Origin: an uncultured Eubacterium sp.
GTDB lineage: Bacteria > Bacillota > Clostridia > Lachnospirales > Lachnospiraceae
Length of the DNA stretch: 49,449 bases
Direction of reading: 5' to 3'
NCBI GenBank assembly: GCA_947089855.1
Contig: CAMUML010000034.1
Span: 1 to 49,449 of the forward strand
The notes under the pieces are model-generated. The model searched no databases, had not been told where the DNA came from, and worked only from the letters and a program-made list of their open reading frames with translations. Shown piece by piece: positions 15,263-24,004 of this stretch. Position numbers and translations under genes: made by a program. Each line of letters starts with the position of its first letter. The first letter of the stretch is position 1.

Positions 15263-16627
15263 GTGAATGGGCTTTACAACGAGAATAAAAGCAAGTTTTA
15301 CAGCAGCTTCCATAACAAATACATCACATTGACGGATCGGAATTATTATAATTGTTATGGAAAAGTGGCAAAAGTAGTCGGCCTTACCATCGAGTCGTTA
15401 GGGCCAAAGGCAAAATTAAAAGATTTATGCAAGATACGCATTGATATGGAGCAGGACACTTATGTTATGGCAGAAGTCGTTGGTTTCCGTGACAAGCGCC
15501 TGCTTTTAATGCCATTTGAAAATATGGATGGCATCGGCGTTGGATGCATTGTAGAAAATACAGGGCGTCCGCTGTCTATTATGGCAGGGGATGGCCTGCT
15601 TGGCCATACGTTGGATGGACTCGGAAGACCTACAGATGTAAGTGGAGAAGGGGAAGATGCTGCCCTGCCGCTGGCCAATGAGTATCCAGTTGAGGCAATG
15701 CCGCCGGATCCAATGGACCGTATCATTATCAATGAAGTATTGCCGCTTGGCGTAAAAGCGGTAGATGGCTTGATTACGGTTGGCAAGGGGCAGCGTATCG
15801 GCATCTTTGCCGGCTCCGGCGTTGGCAAAAGTACCCTGATGGGTATGTTTGCACGCAATACGCGGGCGGATATAAATGTGATCGCATTGATCGGGGAGCG
15901 CGGCCGTGAAGTCCGGGAGTTTATTGAAAACGACCTTGGCGAAGAAGGGATGCGCCGTTCCGTTGTCGTTGTGGCTACATCCGATAAGCCGGCGTTGATC
16001 CGTAACAAAGCGGCCAAAACAGCGACGGCCATTGCGGAATATTTTCGGGACCAGGGCAAGGATGTCCTGTTAATGATGGATTCCTTGACACGTTTTTGCA
16101 TGGCGCAGCGCGAGATTGGGCTTGCGTCCGGGGAACCGCCGGTAACCAGGGGATACCCGCCAAGCATTTATTCGGAAATGCCAAAATTATTGGAACGGGC
16201 CGGAAATTCCGATAAAGGGTCGATTACCGGCTTATATACCGTATTGGTAGACGGCGATGATTTTAATGAACCGATCACCGATACGGCACGCAGTATCCTG
16301 GATGGGCATATTGTATTATCAAGGAAGCTGGCGCAGAAGAACCATTACCCGGCTATTGATGTGCTTGCAAGCATTTCCCGATGTATGAGTGCGATAGCCG
16401 CCAGCGGGCATAAGTCTGCGGCAGGCAAGCTGCGCAATGTGCTGGGGACTTATGATGAAGCGGAAGATTTGATCAATATTGGCGCTTATAAAAATGGCTC
16501 CAATGTGGCGATTGACTATGCGATTCAAAAGATCAATGCCGTAAACCAGTTTTTAATGCAGGAAACGATGGAAAAATGTACCTTTGAAGATATAACAAAA
16601 CGCCTGGAAGGTATTTTTGCCGATTAG
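15263..16627 (+). CDS. fliI: Flagellar protein export ATPase FliI
   Basis: The protein has 454 aa from GTG 15263, with GAGGG 8 nt upstream; the ATG at 15255 is out of frame and stops at once. FliI is the F1-ATPase-like hexamer that powers unloading of export substrates. Walker A is GSGVGKS (184-190); ERGREVREFI and the Walker B region VLLMMDSLTRFCMAQREIGL, followed by GEPPVTRGYPPSIYSEMPKL, are diagnostic for the flagellar type III ATPases. The N-terminal ~30 residues differ from other FliI, as expected for the FliH-contact part. Confidence 0.97.
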   Translation: MNGLYNENKSKFYSSFHNKYITLTDRNYYNCYGKVAKVVGLTIESLGPKAKLKDLCKIRIDMEQDTYVMAEVVGFRDKRLLLMPFENMDGIGVGCIVENTGRPLSIMAGDGLLGHTLDGLGRPTDVSGEGEDAALPLANEYPVEAMPPDPMDRIIINEVLPLGVKAVDGLITVGKGQRIGIFAGSGVGKSTLMGMFARNTRADINVIALIGERGREVREFIENDLGEEGMRRSVVVVATSDKPALIRNKAAKTATAIAEYFRDQGKDVLLMMDSLTRFCMAQREIGLASGEPPVTRGYPPSIYSEMPKLLERAGNSDKGSITGLYTVLVDGDDFNEPITDTARSILDGHIVLSRKLAQKNHYPAIDVLASISRCMSAIAASGHKSAAGKLRNVLGTYDEAEDLINIGAYKNGSNVAIDYAIQKINAVNQFLMQETMEKCTFEDITKRLEGIFAD

Positions 16628-16664
16628 GCCAGGCGCAAAGAAAAAACAAAATGAAGGCAGTGGA

Positions 16665-17114
16665 ATGGCAAAATTTATATTTAAACTGCAAAGCATCCTG
16701 GATATTAAGCTAAAGCTGGAAAGCCAGGCAAAAATTGCATACGGGCAGGCAAATGCAAAACTAAAAAAAGAAGAAAGCGTCCTGCAGGCCATGATTATGC
16801 GCAGGGCTGATTATGAAAAGCGCGCGGTGGAATTGGTCAGCGGGGCCATCTGTATCCGTGACATCCGGGAAAACAAGCAGTTTATCGATGTTATGAAAAC
16901 GAAGATCCGCGCGCAGATGATGGTTGTGCGGACAGCGGAAAAGCAGGTGGAGGCAGCAAGGAAAAAGCTAAACGATATTATGATCGAACGGAAAACATTT
17001 GAAAAGCTGCGGGAAAAAGCATTTGAGGAATTTAAACAGGAAGTAGCTTACGAGGAAAACCAGGCAGTCAATGAGCTTGTCAGTTATACATACCATGACG
17101 GTGCGCCGGATTAA
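16665..17114 (+). CDS. fliJ: Flagellar export chaperone-like protein FliJ
   Basis: The protein has 149 aa from ATG 16665; the longer frame would overlap fliI and lacks a ribosome site. FliJ is the coiled-coil stalk of the export ATPase. It begins FIFKLQSILDIKLKLESQAK and is helical along its length, with heptad-like charged residues (AEKQVEAARKKLNDIMIERKTFEKLREKAFEEFKQE), the family pattern. Confidence 0.93.
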   Translation: MAKFIFKLQSILDIKLKLESQAKIAYGQANAKLKKEESVLQAMIMRRADYEKRAVELVSGAICIRDIRENKQFIDVMKTKIRAQMMVVRTAEKQVEAARKKLNDIMIERKTFEKLREKAFEEFKQEVAYEENQAVNELVSYTYHDGAPD

Positions 17115-17186
17115 GCGCACAGGGCTGCGGGAAGCTGCCATATCATATAGAAACGTTGGGAAGCAGGAACAGGAGGATAAGCTGAA

Positions 17187-18032
17187 ATGCCAGAACAAGC
17201 AATGGAAGCACAGCAGGATTCCAAAAAATTAGAAAAAGAACGGAAAAAAGAAGAAAAGCGGAAGAAAAAAGAAGCCAAAAAGGCGGCGAAGCAAGACCAT
17301 GAAATGGAAGAAGAGCAGGAAACCGCCGGTGGCAAGTTCGTAGTTGCGCTGGCAACAATTGTAATCATTGCGATCTGGCTTGGGATCCTTGCATTGGTTG
17401 TACGGCTGGATGTAGGCGGTTTTGGCTCTACTGTGCTTTATCCGCTTTTAAAAGATGTCCCATATGTAAATAAGATCCTTCCGGAAGTCCGGGTGGAAGA
17501 AGGCGAAGGCTCGGAGTATGGCTATGCTACCTTAGAGCAAGCAATTGCACAGGTCAAGAAGCTGGAAGGGCAGCTGGAAAAGGCGCTGCAGTCCAATAAA
17601 GACAGGAAAGCGAAAGTAGAAGACTTACAGGCGCAAGTGCGCAAACTGCGTACCTACCGGGATAATGAAGCGGAATTTGAAACGCTGCGGCAGGAATTTT
17701 ACGAGGAAGTTGTCTTTGGGGACAAAGCGCCGGATATAGAAGAATACAAGAAGTTTTACGAAGGGATCGCGCCGGATAATGCAGAAGTGCTGTATAAAGA
17801 AGTGTTGGAGCAGTCACAGTATGACGATAACGTAGATAAATATGTAAATACGTATTCTTCCATGAAAGCAAAAGAAGCTGCCGCTATCTTTGATACCATG
17901 ACCGACAACCTGTCATTGGTTAAGCGGATTTTGGAAAAAATGTCCGCGGAAAACCGGGCAAATATCCTTGCAGCGATGAATGAAGATACCGCTGCAAAGC
18001 TGACCGAAATGTTGGAGCCGTCAAAAAATTAA
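17187..18032 (+). CDS. MotE/YlxF-family membrane protein with MgtE-N-like C-terminus
   Basis: The protein has 281 aa. It begins with a highly charged Lys/Glu segment (residues 10-46), then one membrane helix (about 51-73), a long coiled coil (LEQAIAQVKKLEGQLEKALQ and onward to about 175), and a C-terminal helical domain (AKEAAAIFDTMTDNLSLVKR, then LEKMSAENRANILAAMNEDT) resembling the MgtE intracellular N domain. The same gene order, fliJ-ylxF-fliK, is seen in Bacillus, where YlxF is a flagellar operon protein. MotE proteins of this layout are thought to act as chaperones for the MotA/B-type motor or export assembly. The exact role is not known from sequence. Confidence 0.8.
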   Translation: MPEQAMEAQQDSKKLEKERKKEEKRKKKEAKKAAKQDHEMEEEQETAGGKFVVALATIVIIAIWLGILALVVRLDVGGFGSTVLYPLLKDVPYVNKILPEVRVEEGEGSEYGYATLEQAIAQVKKLEGQLEKALQSNKDRKAKVEDLQAQVRKLRTYRDNEAEFETLRQEFYEEVVFGDKAPDIEEYKKFYEGIAPDNAEVLYKEVLEQSQYDDNVDKYVNTYSSMKAKEAAAIFDTMTDNLSLVKRILEKMSAENRANILAAMNEDTAAKLTEMLEPSKN

Positions 18033-18170
18033 GGTATGGGTATGGTATAACCTGCCCCGCCTCCAAAGGCGCAGGCAGTTTATATAAAGCAGCAGCCTGC
18101 TGCAAGGTTATTGTGGCAAGCAGGGCAGCTGCCTACAAAAGGAAAGAAAATAAAGAAAGGAGAAAAGGGT

Positions 18171-19826
18171 ATGCCAGCAATTCAATTTATGGCTGCACAG
18201 GCTGTTTCGGATACTGCACAGGCGGCTATGCCAAAAGCAGAAACCAAAACGGTAAAGCTGCAGGGGCAGGGGATGCAGGCTGCATTTTCCAATTATATGC
18301 AGCAAAACTCTTCGAACCTCGCACAAGCCGCAAAGCAGCCGGGCGTTGCCGCGCAGGATGGGGCAAAAACCCAGACGCAGGCTGCGGATAGCCAGGTGCA
18401 GCAGCAATATGAAAAGCAGCAGGGGGCATCCGCTGCGCAGGCAGACAAGGTCAGCAATGCGGCTGACAGCACAAATACTGCAGATGGCGCCGTAGAAGAA
18501 GCGGTTACGGAAGCGGTAGGGGAAGCAGCCGAAAAGATCCAGGAAGCCATTAAGGAAAACCTTGGCGTAGACGATGCGCAGCTGCAGGCGGCAATGGAGC
18601 TGCTAGGGCTGACACAGGCGGATTTATTGCAGCCGCAAAACCTGGTTGCGTTGGCTGTCGAGCTGACGGGCAGTGCAGATGCCGGGATGATGCTTTTCCA
18701 TGAGGATTACCAGAATCTGATACAGGAGGTAGCCGTTATTACGCAGGACCTGCTACAGGATTTGGGGATGACAATGGATGAACTGATGGGCCAGTTAAAA
18801 GAAATGCCACAGCCAGACGTACCGTTGCAGCAGGATGTACCGCAGCAGGCAGTGGAAGCGCCGCAGGAAGCCCCAGTACAGGCAGAAATGCCGCAGACGC
18901 CGCAGGAAGCCCCGGTACAGGCAGGTGTGCCACAAGAGGCAGCAATGCCAGCCACCCAGCAGGAAACAGTGGCTGCTGCACAAACACAGCCGCAGGCACA
19001 GGCAGCAGAAACGGCGCAAACCAAGCAGGCAGCGCCAGGCCAGGAGGTCCAGGGGGAAAGGCAGCCACAGGCGCCGCAGGAAGTACCATCCGTTGCCCAG
19101 GCAGAGGAAACACCGGACGGGCAGCCAGGTACACAGCAGCAGGCACAGCCCCAAAATCAAAACCAGGCACAGCCCCAGGTGCAGCAGGAAACACAATTCC
19201 AGGAAGGGCGCCAGGCGGATACGGACAGAAGGGGGGATATGCAGGATACCCCGCGTTTTGATTTTACTTCCCATGTCCAGCAGCCAAATGTAGCCGCGCC
19301 TATAGCACAGGAAATACCAGTACCGCAGGCACCGGTGCCACAGGCGGCGATGCAGGAAGTAATTGACCAGATCGTCGAATATGCAAAGGTCAGCCTGTCC
19401 GAAGATGTAAAGTCGATTGAGATGCAGTTGAACCCGGAAAATTTAGGGAAAGTCTATCTGCATGTATCGGAAAAGCAGGGCAGCGTTACCGCACAGCTTA
19501 CCGCGCAAAATGAAAACGTCAAAGAAGCGCTGGTACAGCAGGCAGTGGCGATCAAAGAAGCGCTTAACCAGCAGGGTGTGAAAGTCGATGCAGTAGAAGT
19601 ATCGGCAGGCACGCATGAATTTGAAAGCAACCTGGAACGGGATGCGCGCGGCCAGGAAGAACAGGCCAGGCAGCAGGAAGAGCAGAATGCGAGGCGCAGT
19701 AGAAGGGGCATTAACCTGAATGAAATCGACGACTTGGATAACCTGTCCGGGCTGATGTCAGAGGAAGAAGCACTTGTTGCACGTATTATGCGCGACAATG
19801 GCAACAATGTGGACTACCGGGCATAA
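18171..19826 (+). CDS. fliK: Flagellar hook-length control protein FliK
   Basis: The protein has 551 aa from ATG 18171, with AGGAG 8 nt upstream; longer frames have no ribosome site. FliK is a secreted molecular ruler that switches the export apparatus from hook to filament substrates. Most of the protein (to about residue 400) is Gln/Ala/Pro/Glu-rich and low in complexity, with short repeats such as PQEAPVQAEMPQ. The C-terminal Flg_hook domain is clear: VSLSEDVKSIEMQLNPENLG, KVYLHVSEKQGSVTAQLTAQ, and KEALNQQGVKVDAVEVSAG. The skewed composition makes long false ORFs on the opposite strand. Confidence 0.92.
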   Translation: MPAIQFMAAQAVSDTAQAAMPKAETKTVKLQGQGMQAAFSNYMQQNSSNLAQAAKQPGVAAQDGAKTQTQAADSQVQQQYEKQQGASAAQADKVSNAADSTNTADGAVEEAVTEAVGEAAEKIQEAIKENLGVDDAQLQAAMELLGLTQADLLQPQNLVALAVELTGSADAGMMLFHEDYQNLIQEVAVITQDLLQDLGMTMDELMGQLKEMPQPDVPLQQDVPQQAVEAPQEAPVQAEMPQTPQEAPVQAGVPQEAAMPATQQETVAAAQTQPQAQAAETAQTKQAAPGQEVQGERQPQAPQEVPSVAQAEETPDGQPGTQQQAQPQNQNQAQPQVQQETQFQEGRQADTDRRGDMQDTPRFDFTSHVQQPNVAAPIAQEIPVPQAPVPQAAMQEVIDQIVEYAKVSLSEDVKSIEMQLNPENLGKVYLHVSEKQGSVTAQLTAQNENVKEALVQQAVAIKEALNQQGVKVDAVEVSAGTHEFESNLERDARGQEEQARQQEEQNARRSRRGINLNEIDDLDNLSGLMSEEEALVARIMRDNGNNVDYRA

Positions 19827-19859
19827 CAATTGGTAGGCACCAGGAAAGGAGTATAGCAT

Positions 19860-20801
19860 ATGGCAATTGTCCAGGGTGTGAAAGACGGGAAATTCGTAGA
19901 AGATACGAATGAGGTAAACGAGGAGAAAAAGAAGAAAAAAACAGCGAACAATGAGCTGGGCCAGGAGCAGTTTTTGCAGCTTTTAGTGGCGCAGATGCAG
20001 TATCAGGACCCTTTGGAGCCGACCAGCAATACGGAATGGGTGGCACAGATGGCAACGTTTTCTATGGTAGAGTCTTTAAATAATATGAAAACGGTAATGA
20101 TGGAACAGTCAGCGAACAACCTGGTCGGCAAATATGTGCTTGTCAAAGACGGGGAGGAATTTATCAAAGGCAAAGTCGATTACATAACGAAAGAAAACGG
20201 GGAAACAAAGATTGCCGTAAACGATAAGTTCTACAGCCTTGACAAACTGGATTCGGTTGTGGATGCAGAATATTACGAAGGTTCCGTTTTGGCAAATGAA
20301 CTGGAACAGATGATAAAATTGCTGCCAAATGAAGAAAACCTGACGACGTCGGACGAGGGCCTGATTAAATCGGCACGCGAGGCATATGAAAAGATGACCG
20401 ACGAGCAGAAAAAATTTGTTACGCAGGATAATATCAACAAACTGAACACACTCGAAACAAAGATGAACGCATTAAAAGCGACCGAATATACCGGGATGGT
20501 CAGGGAGCTGCCGTCGGTAAGCGAAATCGGGCAGGCTACTGGGGAAACGCTGGATAATTACAAAAAGCAGTTTGAAAAAGTACGTGATTATTATGAAGCT
20601 ATGACCGATGCGCAGAAGAAAAATGTAGCGGATGAAACAATCGAGCAGTATAACCAGGTGAAAGAAGCGGTTCAGGCGGCAGGCGGGGGCAGTACCGGCG
20701 ATACCGAAGATCCAGAAAGCCCGGACGCTGTTTCTACGATTTTAAATAAGATTTTGGAAGAATTAAAAAATCAAAACCAGGGAAGCACTGGAAACGCATA
20801 A
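19860..20801 (+). CDS. flgD: Hook assembly scaffold FlgD with extra C-terminal helical repeats
   Basis: The protein has 313 aa. FlgD caps the growing hook and leads FlgE polymerisation. Residues 30-80 are the FlgD core (LGQEQFLQLLVAQMQYQDPL, then EWVAQMATFSMVESLNNM), and 88-135 resemble the beta-rich middle part (VGKYVLVKDGEEFIKGKVDY, KFYSLDKLDSV). A short Gram-positive FlgD such as that of Bacillus ends near here (about 140 aa). The extra ~170 residues contain two helical repeats, 168-204 and 231-271, each with an AYEKMTDEQKKFV-like core, resembling repeats of clostridial surface proteins. A Gly/Ser/Glu-rich linker and a final helix end the protein. Confidence 0.92.
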   Translation: MAIVQGVKDGKFVEDTNEVNEEKKKKKTANNELGQEQFLQLLVAQMQYQDPLEPTSNTEWVAQMATFSMVESLNNMKTVMMEQSANNLVGKYVLVKDGEEFIKGKVDYITKENGETKIAVNDKFYSLDKLDSVVDAEYYEGSVLANELEQMIKLLPNEENLTTSDEGLIKSAREAYEKMTDEQKKFVTQDNINKLNTLETKMNALKATEYTGMVRELPSVSEIGQATGETLDNYKKQFEKVRDYYEAMTDAQKKNVADETIEQYNQVKEAVQAAGGGSTGDTEDPESPDAVSTILNKILEELKNQNQGSTGNA

Positions 20802-20874
20802 AAAGCCGTAGTCTTAGCCGGATACTGGCAGGGCACGGACGCTTTGCATATCAGGCATGGAAAGGGAGGAATTT

Positions 20875-21276
20875 ATGAAAGGAATCGAGAAACAATTCAC
20901 TTCCATTCAACAGATGACGGATCAGTATCTGACGCAAAAAAGCGATACAGCGAACGATGCAGGGCCGCGGACGTCTTTTGAAGAAGTGTTAAGGCAGACG
21001 CAGGAAACCCAGCGGGCAGCGCAGCCGCTTAAATTTTCCAAACATGCCGCCATGCGCCTGGAAAACCGCAATATCAGCCTTTCCAGGGAACAGAATGAAC
21101 GGCTGGAAACAGGCGTCAAAAAAGCAGGGGAAAAAGGGATCCACGACTCCCTTGTACTCGTCGACTCCTTGGCCTTTATTGTAAACGTACCAAATAAAAC
21201 GGTCGTCACTGCATTGGAAAAAAGCGAGGCAGACGAAAATATTTTTACCAATATAGATGGCGCTGTGATTATATAG
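20875..21276 (+). CDS. Flagellar operon protein (TIGR02530-like)
   Basis: The protein has 133 aa from ATG 20875, with GGGAGG 5 nt upstream. It belongs to the small conserved family found between flgD and flgE in many Gram-positive fla operons. The recognisable core is LKFSKHAAMRLENRNISLSREQNERLETGVKKAGEKGIHDSLVLVD, with FIVNVPNKTVVTAL near the end. No biochemical role is known to me. Its place suggests a part in hook assembly or its control. The N-terminal 40 residues are polar and variable. Confidence 0.85.
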   Translation: MKGIEKQFTSIQQMTDQYLTQKSDTANDAGPRTSFEEVLRQTQETQRAAQPLKFSKHAAMRLENRNISLSREQNERLETGVKKAGEKGIHDSLVLVDSLAFIVNVPNKTVVTALEKSEADENIFTNIDGAVII

Positions 21277-21295
21277 CCAGGACCGATTGGGAGGC

Positions 21296-21325
21296 TGCGG
21301 CTTCTGACTGACAGAGGAAGCCGCA
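21296..21325 (+). other. Intercistronic hairpin before flgE
   Basis: Perfect 9-bp arms tgcggcttc (21296-21304) and gaagccgca (21317-21325) with a 12-nt loop and no T run. This looks like an RNA-stabilising or processing hairpin rather than a terminator, because flgE is part of the operon. Confidence 0.6.
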
Positions 21326-21373
21326 CAGCGCCAGGCTAACAGCAGTCAATATAAATCAGGAGGTCATTTCATT

Positions 21374-23569
21374 ATGATGAGAGCATTGTATTCGTCTGTA
21401 GCAGGGCTTCGTACCCATCAGACGAAAATGGACGTAATCGGCAACAATATCGCAAACGTAAATACCGTGGGCTTTAAATCCTTCCGTGCGACATTCGCTA
21501 CGATGGGGTATCAGAATACATCTTTTGCATCTGGCCCGAATGCAGCTACCGGCAAAGGCGGCGTCAATGCAAAACAGATTGGTATGGGTTCTACTTTTGC
21601 TTCTACGGCTGTAGACATTGAAACCGGCGGTGCCAATGAATCTACCGGCAAAGCCTTTGACCTGAAACTGTCCGATACCAATTCGACCAGCTTCTTTATT
21701 GTCAATACCGGTACGGAAAACCTGTTTACCAGGGCAGGCGCTTTTACCGTAGACGGTGCGGGCTACCTGTGTATGGAATCTACCGGCTACCGGGTAATGG
21801 GCTGGCAGACCGATGCAAACGGCAATATCGTAAAAGATACCGTTACCCCGCTGCGTATCATGTCCCCGCAGAGCCAGACGTCACAGCCGGAATATACGAC
21901 GCAGGCAAAATGTTCCGGAATCTTGGATGACAACAATGCCAATGCCAATTCCGACAAGGGCTATATTATGACCCTGAATTTCTACGATAACCTGGGCTAT
22001 GCCTACAATGCAAGGTTTTCCGCCCAAAAGACGGGCGAACCGAAAGACGGGCAGTATACGATAAACCTAGTGGATATTTTGGACAGCAACGGCAAGTCCA
22101 TTATTTCCGGCACCGATGTCAAGCTGGGCGATTTATTCGGTACGGGCAGCGTTGCACAGGGCAGCAATGTGGACGTTACCGACAGCTATACGCTGGCAAG
22201 CGGGATGTCGAATGCGTTAAAAAGGCTGGCAATGCCGACGGATGCGGCTACGCTTACGTATAAGTTCCCGTCCGAATTTGTCAACGAGCGTTTAAAAACA
22301 GATCTGCCAGAAGGCCTGACCATCCAATATACGGCCCGTAATACCAATAACCCGGATACAACTGCAAACCCAGGCGATACGACGGTTACCATCTGGAACA
22401 GCAGCGGTATGGATGTTACTTCTACCTACACAAATATGTTTCCAAATCTGATCACAGCTGCGGTACCAGGTAACACAGACCAGACCAACCCGACTCCGGC
22501 CGGTAATACAATTGCCAATACCGTAACGGTAAATAGCATGATAGCAGAGTGGGACGACAGGAACCTGTTGGGTACAACGCAGCAGACGACAACCGACCAG
22601 GCTGGAAATACTACCACTACGACAGTGCGGGTATTGTCCAGTTCACAGCTGGAACAGCTGGCAGGTGCGTTTAATTTAAATATTGATACAAGCGCAAGGG
22701 TTGTCGTTACAGCGGGGGCGGCTGACCAGCAAGGGAACCCGACTTATACATTGACAGCGCTAAACCAAGGCGATCAGGTAGCTGATGGGGTGGTTACAGC
22801 ATTGAACGGCGCGGGCCAGCGTGACTATACGTTATGGGACTATATCAACCAGTCTTATGTTACGACTGCTACCGCGGAAGAGATCAATAACGCCGACATC
22901 TTTACAACTGACCTTCCGGTCGACCTGGAGTTCCGTTATAACGTAGGCGACGGCTCCTTTACAATTGTAACCCCATCCACGGATGGCTTTACGATGCAGT
23001 TTTCTACCGCGGACGGCGCATTGACTTATATCGGCCAGGACGGCAGCTTGACACAGACGCTCCGGATGTCGATGTTCCAGACGGAGGATAACCCGTTTTC
23101 CGACATCCAGATAGATTTTTCTACCCTCCAAAACCTTGCGAACGGCAAGACCAACACGGCTGCGATCGCGCCTGGCGGCCTGACGCTGGAAGGGGAAGGC
23201 AAGATGGTCGGTACGATGACCGGCCTGCAGGTAGATAATGCCGGCAAAGTTTTCGCATCCTACAGCAACGGCAATTCCGAACTGCTTGGCCAGATAGCAG
23301 TAGCCAGGTTTGCAAATGCCGCCGGCCTGGAAAGCATAGGGGACAACTGCTACCGCACGACGATGAATTCCGGCCAGTTCGACGGCATCGGCGTGGAAAT
23401 GGATTCCGACGGTTCCTCGATAGACAGCGGGACTTTGGAAATGTCAAACGTAGACCTTGCAACGGAGTTTACCACAATGATTACCACCCAGCGTGGCTAC
23501 CAGGCAAATTCCCGCGTGATTTCTACCTCAGACAGTATTTTGGAAGAATTAGTCAACTTAAAGAGGTAA
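21374..23569 (+). CDS. flgE: Flagellar hook protein FlgE
   Basis: The protein has 731 aa, long for a hook protein (about 260 in Bacillus, 400 in enterics). The N-terminus (MRALYSSVAGLRTHQTKMDV, IGNNIANVNTVGFKSFRATF) and C-terminus (MSNVDLATEFTTMITTQRGY, QANSRVISTSDSILEELVNL) are the conserved rod/hook core helices. The middle is a Thr/Asn/Gly-rich, beta-rich expansion that would form the outer, surface-exposed hook domains. No cysteine protease or other enzyme motif is visible in it. GGAGG lies 10 nt before the start. Hairpins lie on both sides of the gene. It is called flgG in older Bacillus annotation. Confidence 0.93.
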   Translation: MMRALYSSVAGLRTHQTKMDVIGNNIANVNTVGFKSFRATFATMGYQNTSFASGPNAATGKGGVNAKQIGMGSTFASTAVDIETGGANESTGKAFDLKLSDTNSTSFFIVNTGTENLFTRAGAFTVDGAGYLCMESTGYRVMGWQTDANGNIVKDTVTPLRIMSPQSQTSQPEYTTQAKCSGILDDNNANANSDKGYIMTLNFYDNLGYAYNARFSAQKTGEPKDGQYTINLVDILDSNGKSIISGTDVKLGDLFGTGSVAQGSNVDVTDSYTLASGMSNALKRLAMPTDAATLTYKFPSEFVNERLKTDLPEGLTIQYTARNTNNPDTTANPGDTTVTIWNSSGMDVTSTYTNMFPNLITAAVPGNTDQTNPTPAGNTIANTVTVNSMIAEWDDRNLLGTTQQTTTDQAGNTTTTTVRVLSSSQLEQLAGAFNLNIDTSARVVVTAGAADQQGNPTYTLTALNQGDQVADGVVTALNGAGQRDYTLWDYINQSYVTTATAEEINNADIFTTDLPVDLEFRYNVGDGSFTIVTPSTDGFTMQFSTADGALTYIGQDGSLTQTLRMSMFQTEDNPFSDIQIDFSTLQNLANGKTNTAAIAPGGLTLEGEGKMVGTMTGLQVDNAGKVFASYSNGNSELLGQIAVARFANAAGLESIGDNCYRTTMNSGQFDGIGVEMDSDGSSIDSGTLEMSNVDLATEFTTMITTQRGYQANSRVISTSDSILEELVNLKR

Positions 23570-23618
23570 TTAGCACAAATTAAATAGAAACGGTACGCAA
23601 GCATAGAAAAACGGCAAT

Positions 23619-23647
23619 GGGCGGCTGTAAAGGCTATACAGCCGCCC
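23619..23647 (+). other. Intercistronic hairpin after flgE
   Basis: Perfect 11-bp arms gggcggctgta (23619-23629) and tacagccgccc (23637-23647) with a 7-nt loop, and no T run after it. It is the most stable intercistronic hairpin in the operon. As the 3' border of the hook message it could block exonucleases; this is inference. Confidence 0.7.
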
Positions 23648-23725
23648 TGCCAGCCAGAATCTGCAGACACCGCTAATGGTACCATAGGCCATACACTACT
23701 CATAGGAGCCACAGGAGTATTAACC

Positions 23726-23944
23726 ATGATTGAAGTAACCAGATTAAATGAGACAAAACTACTGATCAATTCTGACCAGATCGAATTTGTAGAGGAAACG
23801 CCCGATACAGTCATTTCTTTCTTATCCGGTAAAAAAATAATTGTAAAAGAAAGTAGACAAGAGATACAAAATCTAGTAATATTATATAAGAAAAAAATAG
23901 TGAGTGATTGTTTAATATTCCGCGGCCCCGCAGAGCAAGCCTAG
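23726..23944 (+). CDS. swrD: Small flagellar protein SwrD/FlbD
   Basis: The protein has 72 aa, the family length. It begins MIEVTRLNETKLLINSDQIE and has FVEETPDTVISFLSGKKIIVKES, the FlbD/SwrD signature. In Bacillus SwrD (formerly YlzI) increases flagellar motor torque and lies between flgE and fliL. Here motA and motB come directly after it, which fits a link to stator function. Confidence 0.93.
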   Translation: MIEVTRLNETKLLINSDQIEFVEETPDTVISFLSGKKIIVKESRQEIQNLVILYKKKIVSDCLIFRGPAEQA

Positions 23945-24004
23945 ACTGTAAAGCTGCGCAAGGAGTGTTACACAACAGAAAAAAAATATGGTAGGTGAAA
24001 AAAA

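Noticed and set aside
18707-19274. Long minus-strand ORFs rich in Cys, Ala or Leu opposite fliK
   Set aside because: They mirror the Gln/Ala/Pro-rich codons of fliK, overlap each other in different frames, and have no start signals.
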